A stretch of 7,931 nucleotides of DNA from JBBAFB01 sp041655595 (GTDB taxonomy: Bacteria > Bacillota > DULZ01), in the NCBI GenBank assembly GCA_041655595.1, contig JBBAFB010000100.1, positions 1 through 7,931 on the forward strand, in the 5' to 3' direction. The position numbers were made by a program, and so were the translations under genes. The stretch's first letter is position 1; every line of letters begins with the position of its first letter. This document shows positions 1 through 5,272 of the stretch, in pieces. The notes beneath the pieces are model-generated. The model ran no database searches and was not told the origin of the DNA. It saw only the letters and a program-made list of their open reading frames with translations.

Positions 1-39
1 AATTATATTAACCAATTTAAACTATAATGGCACTATTCC

Positions 40-585
40 TCAGCGTAGCTGGTACTCGTCCAAACTATCCAATGCCTCTAACAAGGCAGTTTCACTGTCA
101 AAAATCATTTTGCCTTCTAACAGCACGGTTTGCCACTCCAATGGCAACTCATTAATTTTAATTTGTACTACCTTTTCCAGGCTTTCTGTTCCATCGGCCA
201 TTTGTTTATATATCCCTAGGTAGTCTCCTGCTACACCGAGTTTAATTTTTTGCTCCCCGACAACAACTAAATCGAACTCTGTGATAACCAATTGATCCAG
301 TTCAATATCAAACTTTAAAATCAAATTGGGATTGCCCTTTATTAGCGCCTCCAGCTCGGAAAGACTCAAATCCCGGTCAACAGCAGAAACGGTTCCCTGA
401 GCATCCGGGTTAGGCTGAACCATTCTAACGGTAACGGTGTTGTTTTGCTCATTAACCGTAAAAAAATCCTTGTATTTTATAAATCTACCCGCAGGTGGGG
501 AAGGTTGCCAACTCAACCAAACAAATAAAAGTGTAAGAATAATTATGCTTGGAACAACTAAAAATCCTTTAAACCTACTAAACAT
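40..585 (-). CDS. Membrane-anchored protein of unknown function (181 aa)
   Basis: I do not recognise this protein. It begins with a short basic segment and one hydrophobic stretch at about residues 8-26, followed by a Pro-rich turn (SPPAG). This suggests a signal anchor or uncleaved export signal with the remaining ~150 residues outside the membrane. The exported part is acidic, has no cysteine, and alternates short beta-like strands with polar turns. No catalytic motif is visible. The ATG start is supported by a GGAGGT ribosome site six bases upstream. That site lies inside a perfect 8-bp inverted repeat (see 593-635), so translation may be controlled by RNA structure. The gene follows yebC on the same strand after an 81-bp gap and may be cotranscribed with it. 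It ends in TGA, and no terminator is visible before the window edge. The coding call is firm; the function is unknown. Confidence 0.75.
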   Translation of the reverse strand: MFSRFKGFLVVPSIIILTLLFVWLSWQPSPPAGRFIKYKDFFTVNEQNNTVTVRMVQPNPDAQGTVSAVDRDLSLSELEALIKGNPNLILKFDIELDQLVITEFDLVVVGEQKIKLGVAGDYLGIYKQMADGTESLEKVVQIKINELPLEWQTVLLEGKMIFDSETALLEALDSLDEYQLR

Positions 586-592
586 AAAACTA

Positions 593-635
593 CCTCCATT
601 CAGGTTGCTGAGATGTATAGTATTTCCAATGGAGG
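593..635 (-). promoter_or_regulatory. Inverted repeat that can sequester the ribosome site of the 40-585 gene
   Basis: On the minus strand, CCTCCATT (635-628) is followed after 27 bases by its exact complement AATGGAGG (600-593). The second arm contains the GGAGG ribosome site of the downstream gene, and the first arm has an anti-Shine-Dalgarno-like CCTCC. If the stem forms in the mRNA, ribosome access would be blocked. The repeat is seen directly; a regulatory role is inferred. Confidence 0.45.
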
Positions 636-666
636 ATGTTTTTACTCTATGTCGGTTTAGCTAACC

Positions 667-1419
667 CTAGCCAAGTTGTTCAATTAGTTCATCGGGTATA
701 TCAAAATTAGCATAAACATCTTGAACATCATCATGATCCTCTAAAAGGTTCATTAGATTGAGCACCTGCTTCGCTTGCTCGGGATCTGAGATATCTATAC
801 TGCTTTGAGGAAGCTTTGTGTATTCAGCAGTTTGAATTTTAAAGCCCGCAGCAGACAAAGCTTGTTTGACAGCCTCGAAATCCTCCGGTTCTGTAACGAT
901 TTCCGCTACTTCATCATCAAAGGTGATATCCTCCGCACCTGCTTCAATAGCTTCTAACATCAGCTCTTCTTGATCCAGACCTTGAACCAACTCAATATTA
1001 ATAACCCCCTTATTATCAAACATCCAAGCGACACAACCCGTTTCCCCTAAATTACCTCCATTTCTGGAAAACAAGTAGCGAATTTCGCTGGCGGTACGAT
1101 TCCGGTTATCGGTCATAATATTGAGAAGTATGGCCACTCCACCCGGGCCATAACCTTCGTAGACGGCTTCTTCGTAATTTTCCGTTTCGCCTCCGCCTGT
1201 GGCCTTCTGAATATTACGCATAATATTATCATTAGGCATATTAACTTCCTTTGCCTTTTGAATAGCCGCTTTTAACCTGGCATTTGCCTCAGGATCGGGG
1301 CCACCCTCCTTGGCAGCAACATAAATTTCCCGCCCAACCTTCGTAAATATCTTACCTCTTTGCTCATCGGCCTTAGCCTTTTTGTGTTTAATATTGCTCC
1401 ATTTTGAATGTCCAGCCAT
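667..1419 (-). CDS. yebC: YebC/PmpR (TACO1) family protein
   Basis: A full-length 250-residue member of the YebC/TACO1 family. It has the hallmark N-terminus MAGHSKWSNIKHKKAK, the central segment EGYGPGGVAI followed by a TDN-NRT motif, and a C-terminal domain rich in acidic and beta-forming residues. The family was first described as a DNA-binding regulator (PmpR in Pseudomonas). More recent work describes it as a cytosolic translation factor that relieves ribosome stalling, notably at proline-rich stretches. The ATG is preceded by AAGGTGGGG, a reasonable ribosome site. It lies 75 bp downstream of nadE and has its own likely promoter in that gap. It ends in TAG, followed one codon later by a second in-frame TAG. 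This shows that UAG works as an ordinary stop in this genome, which matters for the interrupted gene at 5265-7490. Confidence 0.97.
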   Translation of the reverse strand: MAGHSKWSNIKHKKAKADEQRGKIFTKVGREIYVAAKEGGPDPEANARLKAAIQKAKEVNMPNDNIMRNIQKATGGGETENYEEAVYEGYGPGGVAILLNIMTDNRNRTASEIRYLFSRNGGNLGETGCVAWMFDNKGVINIELVQGLDQEELMLEAIEAGAEDITFDDEVAEIVTEPEDFEAVKQALSAAGFKIQTAEYTKLPQSSIDISDPEQAKQVLNLMNLLEDHDDVQDVYANFDIPDELIEQLG

Positions 1420-1454
1420 TTTTTCCCCACCTTACACTATTTTCTTCTGATTAA

Positions 1455-1483
1455 ATCTTAGCATAATTATGCTTCGGTTCCAA
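1455..1483 (-). promoter_or_regulatory. Likely sigma-A promoter of yebC
   Basis: On the minus strand a TTGGAA -35 (1483-1478) is followed by a 17-bp spacer and a TAAGAT -10 (1460-1455), about 35 bp before the yebC start. Each box matches the consensus at four of six positions. The spacer holds a palindrome, listed separately. Confidence 0.45.
1460..1473. repeat. 14-bp perfect palindrome in the yebC promoter spacer
   Basis: AGCATAATTATGCT is identical to its reverse complement. It occupies most of the spacer between the proposed -35 and -10 and shares one base with the -10. This is a typical operator position, but A/T-rich palindromes also arise by chance and no cognate regulator is known here. 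Confidence 0.4.
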
Positions 1484-1494
1484 GAATCCCCCGG

Positions 1495-2238
1495 CTAAAA
1501 TTCAGGCATTGGAGGCATTTGTCTTTTATGCTGACTGTTTCTGCGGAGTAGCTCAATTTTTTTCTTTATTTCCTTGCTGCCTATTCCCTGCTTTAGGTAT
1601 TTGTCCAGTTCGGCATAACTGAAGCCCAACTCCTGTTCATCGGTCTGCCCCTCCCACAGCCCGGCAGTCGGCTGCTTACTAATAATAACCTCCGGAATTT
1701 TTAAATACACCGCCAACTCCTTAACTTCCTCTTTCAAAAGATGTCCAATGGGCTCCAAATCAACTCCACCGTCACCATATTTAGTAAAATAACCTATTTC
1801 TATTTCACTTTTATTACCAGTGCCTACTACCAAATAGCCCAAAGCAGCTGCAAGGTAATATAAAACCGACATACGCAAACGAGGCTTTAAATTTATTTTA
1901 GCATTTCCTAATTCGCTACCGGAGCCCATTAATTGGTGATCCAGACTTGCAACCATTATGTCGTAAATATTTGACAGGTCCAGGAATTTATGGGGGAGTT
2001 CAAAGGTCTTAACTAAAAGATTAGCATGTTCAAAATCCTCCTTACTACCGTTACATGGCATAATAACCGCGGTGGACCTTTCCCCGAATGCTCTTTTACA
2101 TAAAACAGCAACAACTGCCGAGTCAAGCCCCCCTGATAAGCCATAGACAACACCCTTCCCATTTGCTTCTTCAACCTTATTAATTATCCAGTTTTCTATT
2201 TTTTTTGCCGCTTGATTTGGCTGAAGCATCATAACCAC
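1495..2238 (-). CDS. nadE: NH3-dependent NAD+ synthetase
   Basis: This cytosolic enzyme performs the last step of NAD+ synthesis, amidating deamido-NAD+ with ATP and ammonia. The protein has 247 residues. The N-terminal PP-loop SGGLDSAV (about residues 35-42) binds ATP. The later block GTGNKSE...GYFTKYGDGG and the stretch PTAGLWEGQTDE are family signatures for the adenylate and substrate sites. There is no nitrilase-type glutaminase domain, so it should use free ammonia and belongs to the short NadE class. The start is uncertain: a GTG at 2238 opens the longest frame, with ATG codons three and four codons later, and the only ribosome-site-like sequence is a weak AGAAAG. It ends in TAG. It is divergent from the fmdB-type gene and is followed by yebC on the same strand. 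Confidence 0.95.
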   Translation of the reverse strand: MVMMLQPNQAAKKIENWIINKVEEANGKGVVYGLSGGLDSAVVAVLCKRAFGERSTAVIMPCNGSKEDFEHANLLVKTFELPHKFLDLSNIYDIMVASLDHQLMGSGSELGNAKINLKPRLRMSVLYYLAAALGYLVVGTGNKSEIEIGYFTKYGDGGVDLEPIGHLLKEEVKELAVYLKIPEVIISKQPTAGLWEGQTDEQELGFSYAELDKYLKQGIGSKEIKKKIELLRRNSQHKRQMPPMPEF

Positions 2239-2264
2239 GTCTTTCTAATATATTAAAAACCCCG

Positions 2265-2292
2265 TTTATATAATTTTAACATTTCCGAACAA
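2265..2292 (-). promoter_or_regulatory. Possible weak promoter of nadE
   Basis: On the minus strand TTGTTC (2292-2287), a 16-bp spacer and TATAAA (2270-2265) lie about 30 bp before the nadE start. The -10 is good but the -35 matches at only three positions, so this is tentative. It is the best candidate in the divergent 2239-2325 stretch. Confidence 0.3.
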
Positions 2293-2325
2293 GGTATACC
2301 AGCCTATGTTCTTACGCTAATAATA

Positions 2326-2357
2326 TTGACAGTGTAATCTATTAATTATATTATAAT
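2326..2357 (+). promoter_or_regulatory. Sigma-A promoter of the zinc-ribbon gene
   Basis: A perfect TTGACA (2326-2331) is followed after 17 bp by TATTAT (2349-2354). A perfect TATAAT (2352-2357) overlaps it at a 20-bp spacing. The first pairing has the better geometry. The 5' leader is short, and an AGGAGG ribosome site (2371-2376) precedes the ATG by seven bases. This looks like a strong constitutive promoter. Confidence 0.75.
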
Positions 2358-2383
2358 AGGAAAGTCAAAAAGGAGGAATAATA

Positions 2384-2575
2384 ATGCCCAATTACGATTA
2401 CAAATGCAATTTTTGCGAAAGTAGATTTACAAAAAAGGTATCAATGCTTGAAAGACATAAAGTCAACTGTCCCAATTGCGGTCAAGGACCGGCAACACAA
2501 ATTTTTACATCTGTCAATATCATGGGTGGAAGCAGTAATAACTGCAATGCACCTTCCAATTCACGATTCACTTGA
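2384..2575 (+). CDS. FmdB-type zinc-ribbon small protein (63 aa)
   Basis: A 63-residue protein of the FmdB/CxxC_CxxC_SSSS regulatory-domain family. The N-terminus has the family pattern of an aromatic/acidic stretch (YDYKC). Two zinc knuckles follow, Cys8-x2-Cys11 and Cys29-x2-Cys32, which should bind one Zn ion. The tail is Gly/Ser/Asn-rich and low in complexity (GGSSNNC...) and ends SRFT, as is common in this family. The name comes from a putative regulator beside formamidase genes in methylotrophs; the molecular role is not established for most members. The start is fixed by an excellent ribosome site and a strong promoter. The gene is monocistronic, divergent from nadE and convergent with the Crp/Fnr gene. 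The zinc ribbon is secure; a regulatory role is only a family-level suggestion. Confidence 0.9.
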   Translation: MPNYDYKCNFCESRFTKKVSMLERHKVNCPNCGQGPATQIFTSVNIMGGSSNNCNAPSNSRFT

Positions 2576-2587
2576 GCCTAAGCTTTC

Positions 2588-2667
2588 GTGCGAAGTCTCG
2601 CACATTCAAAAAGTGAATCCCGAGAGCCGGGCGAAAAATCCCGTAACTTCAAACTCCGACTGACGGG
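2588..2667 (+). other. Cluster of four small stem-loops downstream of the zinc-ribbon gene
   Basis: Four inverted repeats follow one another: GTGCGA/TCGCAC (2588-2603, 4-nt loop), ATTCA/TGAAT (2604-2618), CCCG/CGGG (2619-2631) and CCCGT/ACGGG (2640-2667). The stretch is richer in G+C than its flanks and has no plausible gene. It may be a structured 3' UTR, a small RNA or an element remnant. I could not match it to a riboswitch or intron class. Confidence 0.35.
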
Positions 2668-2674
2668 TAATAAA

Positions 2675-2699
2675 AAAGCCAGGTATTTTGCCTGGCTTT
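2675..2699 (-). terminator. Rho-independent terminator of the Crp/Fnr gene
   Basis: AAAGCCAGG (2675-2683) pairs with CCTGGCTTT (2691-2699) around a 7-nt loop. On the minus strand the stem is followed by a run of six Ts, so it should end the regulator transcript about 75 bp after its stop. On the plus strand the U-tail is only three bases, so it may be a weak bidirectional terminator for the zinc-ribbon gene. Confidence 0.85.
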
Positions 2700-2772
2700 A
2701 AGTGTTATGCGGATGCTTAAACTAATACACAACAGGATAGCCTGATCCTTTTTATGTCTAAATCTACAATAT

Positions 2773-3549
2773 TTAATAGATTATCTTGTTATCACTTTCC
2801 AAATATCCAAATATTCGTTCGGCATCATAAACATAGATATGAGTTTTCGTTTTTTTTATTATCCCTTCCTTTTCCAATGCAGCAATCAATTTATTACAGG
2901 TAGTTACATGAATGAATAACAAATCAGCGATTTGCTGTTGAGTTAAATTACATTCTATTTCATAAACCCCATTGTCTTCTTGCTTATTGGACATAATCAA
3001 TTTATATAACCAGGTTAAAAATTTTTGACTTGAATGTAGATCAGCGGTATTTAATAACCGGTGGGCCAGTGTAGCATAAGTCATATGCACAACGTAGAAA
3101 AAATCCTCTAACAATTGGGAATCTTCTTTAAAAAGTTCAAATAATTGCCCTTTTGTAAAAGAAACCACTACTGAATTTTCAATGGCCAAAAATCTTAATT
3201 GGTCATTTCCAATAGAAGCAAAATTAAAATACTCAGCTTGGAATACATTACCCGCATCGCGATGAGCAATCATTACAAAAGAACCGTCGGGACGTTCAAA
3301 AAACAATTGAATCTTACCTTGAATAATGTAGTAAAGATATGGGTCATCGCTTTGCAAACAAAGGGCTTCAACATACTCCCCCTGAAAAAGCTTATACTGC
3401 TTTCCCAAGTGAGCATACTTATGAAAGCTAAATTTTCTTAAGGGGTAAGAAGGCATTAATATTGAGTTAAAATTTTTTGATACCTCTTTGCAGTGCTCAC
3501 CTTTGCAAACTGTTTCCATGCAGATAACTCCCATGCAATTTACTCCCAT
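2773..3549 (-). CDS. Crp/Fnr-family regulator with N-terminal Cys-pentad array
   Basis: A 258-residue transcription factor. Residues ~45-135 form the cyclic-nucleotide-binding-like beta-roll (YYIIQGKIQLFF, then RPDGSFVMI). Residues ~138-170 are the dimer helix and ~195-245 the winged HTH (LTQQQIADLL, then HVTTCNKLIAALEKEGII). The start is the ATG at 3549: a GGGGGAGGTG ribosome site lies six bases upstream, and a longer frame would need a TTG and would bury that site. The protein then begins directly with four pentapeptides ending in Cys5, Cys10, Cys15 and Cys20. This is not the FNR C-x2-C-x5-C motif but suggests a metal or redox sensor. Further cysteines are Cys64, Cys200 and Cys218, the last in the recognition helix. 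The recognition helix lacks the usual R-E-T-x-S-R pattern, so the DNA site should differ from classical FNR. CRP-type cAMP contacts are not evident. It is divergent from the molybdoenzyme operon and is its likely regulator. Confidence 0.9.
   Translation of the reverse strand: MGVNCMGVICMETVCKGEHCKEVSKNFNSILMPSYPLRKFSFHKYAHLGKQYKLFQGEYVEALCLQSDDPYLYYIIQGKIQLFFERPDGSFVMIAHRDAGNVFQAEYFNFASIGNDQLRFLAIENSVVVSFTKGQLFELFKEDSQLLEDFFYVVHMTYATLAHRLLNTADLHSSQKFLTWLYKLIMSNKQEDNGVYEIECNLTQQQIADLLFIHVTTCNKLIAALEKEGIIKKTKTHIYVYDAERIFGYLESDNKIIY
3490..3549 (-). repeat. Tandem 15-bp repeats encoding Cys-ending pentapeptides
   Basis: The first twenty codons of the regulator are four 15-bp units encoding MGVNC, MGVIC, METVC and KGEHC. 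The first two DNA units are near identical (ATGGGAGT...TGC), the third still starts ATGG and ends TTTGC, and the fourth has diverged but keeps the final TGC. A residual KEV follows. This pattern suggests growth by tandem duplication, with the cysteine kept in every unit. Confidence 0.8.
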
Positions 3550-3598
3550 TTTAAACACCTCCCCCAAAAACTACAAAATGCCACTCCTTACCATTTTT

Positions 3599-3627
3599 AT
3601 TATAAATGAAAATTTGACAAAAGGCAA
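3599..3627 (-). promoter_or_regulatory. Sigma-A promoter of the Crp/Fnr gene
   Basis: On the minus strand TTGCCT (3627-3622), a 17-bp spacer and a perfect TATAAT (3604-3599) lie about 50 bp before the regulator's ATG. The spacer contains TGTCAAATTTTCAT, which agrees at 10 of 14 positions with the operon-side TGTGAAATTTCACT (3729-3742). This hints weakly at autoregulation. Confidence 0.65.
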
Positions 3628-3690
3628 GAATTCACCTTGGCGGCCGCTATATAAGCTGGTAGGCTACCGCTAAATACGGTGCATGCCATC

Positions 3691-3729
3691 AGCTTCAACT
3701 TAAAAAGGCAACTGCTAAGCTTGCAACTT
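3691..3729 (+). repeat. Imperfect direct repeat upstream of the operon operator
   Basis: AGCTTCAACTT (3691-3701) recurs as AGCTTGCAACTT (3718-3729, preceded by A), with another CAACT between them at 3709. The repeats sit just upstream of the palindrome at 3730 in the divergent control region. They may be protein-binding sites, but such short repeats could be chance. Confidence 0.25.
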
Positions 3730-3741
3730 GTGAAATTTCAC
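3730..3741 (+). promoter_or_regulatory. Probable Crp/Fnr-type operator for the molybdoenzyme operon
   Basis: GTGAAATTTCAC is a perfect 12-bp palindrome. With its flanks it reads TGTGA-N4-TCACT: a CRP-like half-site with the 4-bp spacing of FNR boxes. Its centre (3735.5) lies about 39-42 bp upstream of the start site predicted from the -10 at 3763-3768, which is the class II activator position. It overlaps where a -35 would be. Confidence 0.6.
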
Positions 3742-3762
3742 TCAAGACACCTGACCCCTGCT

Positions 3763-3768
3763 TATACT
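3763..3768 (+). promoter_or_regulatory. -10 element of an activator-dependent promoter
   Basis: TATACT matches the -10 consensus at five of six positions. At 17-bp spacing the -35 position reads ACTCAA, with almost no match to TTGACA. A promoter without a -35 next to a palindrome is typical of activator-dependent transcription. Transcription would start near 3775-3777, giving a ~60-base leader. Confidence 0.5.
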
Positions 3769-3782
3769 AATTTTCACAAATC

Positions 3783-3808
3783 TTTGCTATGCTTTACTCA
3801 GTAGCAAA
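3783..3808 (+). other. Hairpin in the 5' leader of the operon mRNA
   Basis: TTTGCTA (3783-3789) pairs with TAGCAAA (3802-3808) across a 12-nt loop, just downstream of the predicted transcription start. An A-run, not a T-run, follows, so it is not a terminator on the plus strand. It could stabilise the mRNA 5' end. Confidence 0.3.
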
Positions 3809-3834
3809 TAAAAAAACAAGGAGGAGGGTAAGAA

Positions 3835-4587
3835 GTGGCAAAATGGGGAATGGTTTTAGATTTAACTCGTTGTGCCGGCTGTTATAGCTGTATTGTTAGT
3901 TGTAAACTTGAAAACAACACTAGACCAGGTGTAAATTGGAATGACGTTCAAAAAGTTGAATGGGGAAATCACCCTGATGCTAACCAGGCTTTTATGCTCA
4001 CTCTATGCATGCATTGTGATGATCCCCCTTGTGCTAAAGCATGTCCCACAGGAGCAACTTTTAAAAGATCCGACGGCATCGTGATGACAAACTATGAAAG
4101 GTGTATAGCTTGTGGATATTGTCTGACTGCCTGCCCCTATGATGCACGGCAGATTAATACCAAAGATGTTTATAATTTCGGTGAGCCTGCCCCCTATGAG
4201 CTTGAAGGCTCGGTGCATCTTGGTGTTGCAGAAAAATGCGTATTTTGTTATCACAGAGTAGATAATGGCAAAATGCCTGCTTGCGTTACCAACTGCCCGG
4301 GCAAATGCCGGATTTTTGGGAATTTAGACGATCCAAACAGCGAAATTAATCAATATATCCAAGCTAATAATACTTTTCACATTAAAGGTACCAGTATCTA
4401 TTATATTCTTCCCGAGAAAATGAGCGTTGACGAGCTCCCAACAGACTTAATTCAGCCCGGCTACTTAAGTGCATTAGAAAAGTTTGCCCACCCCGTTGGT
4501 AAGGGTATCTTAGGGTTGACTACTGCCGCTGTTGCCGGCGGACTGATCATGAATACAGTTAAAGGAGGAGGCAAAAATAATGAATAG
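3835..4587 (+). CDS. 4x[4Fe-4S] electron-transfer subunit (DmsB/NrfC/PsrB type)
   Basis: A 250-residue ferredoxin-like subunit that should carry electrons between the molybdopterin subunit and cytochrome b. Sixteen cysteines form four cluster motifs: C13-x2-C16-x2-C19-x3-C23, C58-x2-C61-x4-C66-x3-C70, C90-x2-C93-x2-C96-x3-C100, and C135-x2-C138-x11-C150-x3-C154. The order and the long insert before the last pair are typical of DMSO-reductase B subunits. A seventeenth cysteine, C158, sits where a non-Cys residue is usual (GKCRIFG). Residues ~222-243 are hydrophobic and small-residue-rich (GLTTAAVAGGLIM), consistent with a C-terminal membrane helix as in FdnH-like subunits. There is no Tat signal, so export would be by hitchhiking on the catalytic subunit. 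The start is GTG with AAGGAGGAGGG upstream. It ends in TAG, overlapping the next gene by eight bases, so the two are translationally coupled. Confidence 0.93.
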   Translation: MAKWGMVLDLTRCAGCYSCIVSCKLENNTRPGVNWNDVQKVEWGNHPDANQAFMLTLCMHCDDPPCAKACPTGATFKRSDGIVMTNYERCIACGYCLTACPYDARQINTKDVYNFGEPAPYELEGSVHLGVAEKCVFCYHRVDNGKMPACVTNCPGKCRIFGNLDDPNSEINQYIQANNTFHIKGTSIYYILPEKMSVDELPTDLIQPGYLSALEKFAHPVGKGILGLTTAAVAGGLIMNTVKGGGKNNE

Positions 4588-5272
4588 ACAAAAAGAGACT
4601 ATCCTGCGCTTTAACCTGCCCACTAGACTCGGTCACGGAACAATAGTTATATTTTCCATACTTTTGTTTATTACGGGTAGCAGTTTAATCTTCACCAGCT
4701 TTGCAAATTTGTTCAGCAACAGTGTGCTAAGAACTTTTCTTGGCATTCATCGCTTCTCCGGTATTGCATTTACTTTAGCCCCCATAATTTTTCTTGTTTT
4801 GCTGGGCTGGAGACATACAAAAGAGTGGTTACGTGAGATTTTTAATTGGTCAAATGAAGATCTAAAATTCATCGCCGGTTTCCCGAAGAATTTTTTTGGT
4901 TTCAAAGCCGAGACACCGCCTCAAGGAAAATTTAACGGCGGCGAAAAGCTTAATTCTATTCTGCAGATATTCGGTTGGGTAGTTTTTATCACGACAGGCT
5001 GGATTATGTATTTAAATATATTTTCAGCAACCATTTTTGGCTGGGCAAGGGTAATACATTCTTTTGCAGCACTGGCTTTAGGAGGTATTGTAATAGGACA
5101 CGCTTTTTTGGGGCTGTTTCATCCTGATTCCAAAGAAAGTATCAACGGTATGTTAGGAGGATATGTTTGCAAAAAGTGGGCCAAGGAACATCACGCCCTA
5201 TGGGTCGCAGATATAGAAAAAAAGCCTCAAACAGAGGCCAAGGAAACTATAGGAGGTGTAGCTCATGGTTAA
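4580..5272 (+). CDS. Di-heme cytochrome b membrane subunit (FdnI/formate dehydrogenase gamma type)
   Basis: A 230-residue integral membrane protein that anchors the complex and exchanges electrons with the menaquinone pool. Four membrane segments are visible: about residues 20-40, 56-77, 127-147 and 158-180. Candidate heme ligands are His19 (TM1), His57 (TM2), His160 and His174 (TM4). This spacing closely follows the two-heme pattern of E. coli FdnI (His18, 57, 155, 169). The loop GKFNGGEKLN before TM3 and the WAKEHHALW segment near the C-terminus are also characteristic. The FdnI histidine nearest the quinone corresponds to His174. The ATG follows AAAGGAGGAGG and overlaps the stop of the Fe-S gene. 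The stop in turn overlaps the catalytic gene by eight bases. The family is secure, but this cytochrome type also serves enzymes other than formate dehydrogenase, so it does not identify the substrate. Confidence 0.92.
   Translation: MNRQKETILRFNLPTRLGHGTIVIFSILLFITGSSLIFTSFANLFSNSVLRTFLGIHRFSGIAFTLAPIIFLVLLGWRHTKEWLREIFNWSNEDLKFIAGFPKNFFGFKAETPPQGKFNGGEKLNSILQIFGWVVFITTGWIMYLNIFSATIFGWARVIHSFAALALGGIVIGHAFLGLFHPDSKESINGMLGGYVCKKWAKEHHALWVADIEKKPQTEAKETIGGVAHG

Noticed and set aside
437..664. A 75-codon plus-strand open frame
   Set aside because: It lies antisense to the 40-585 gene, which has a strong ribosome site. It has no ribosome site or recognisable protein features of its own.
2448..2663. 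A 71-codon plus-strand frame overlapping the zinc-ribbon gene, possibly a frameshifted extension
   Set aside because: The FmdB-type protein ends naturally in a Gly/Ser tail, and the alternative frame shows no domain or ribosome site.
2588..2667. GTGCG at the start of the structured segment as the 5' end of a group II intron
   Set aside because: No domain V-like sequence, reverse transcriptase or matching 3' end follows before the terminator at 2675.
3550..3567. A longer regulator with a TTG start at 3567
   Set aside because: The GGGGGAGGTG ribosome site would lie inside the coding region. It is ideally spaced for the ATG at 3549.
3628..3647. EcoRI (GAATTC) and NotI (GCGGCCGC) sites six bases apart, resembling a cloning polylinker
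   Set aside because: Flanking bases do not continue into a vector polylinker that I recognise, and genes on both sides fit one genome. Coincidence is more likely than contamination.
3614..3655. TTGACA at 3614 with TATATA/TATAAG at 3648-3655 as a plus-strand promoter
   Set aside because: The spacing is 28 bp or more and nothing like a -10 lies 17 bp downstream. The TTGACA overlaps the spacer of the divergent promoter.
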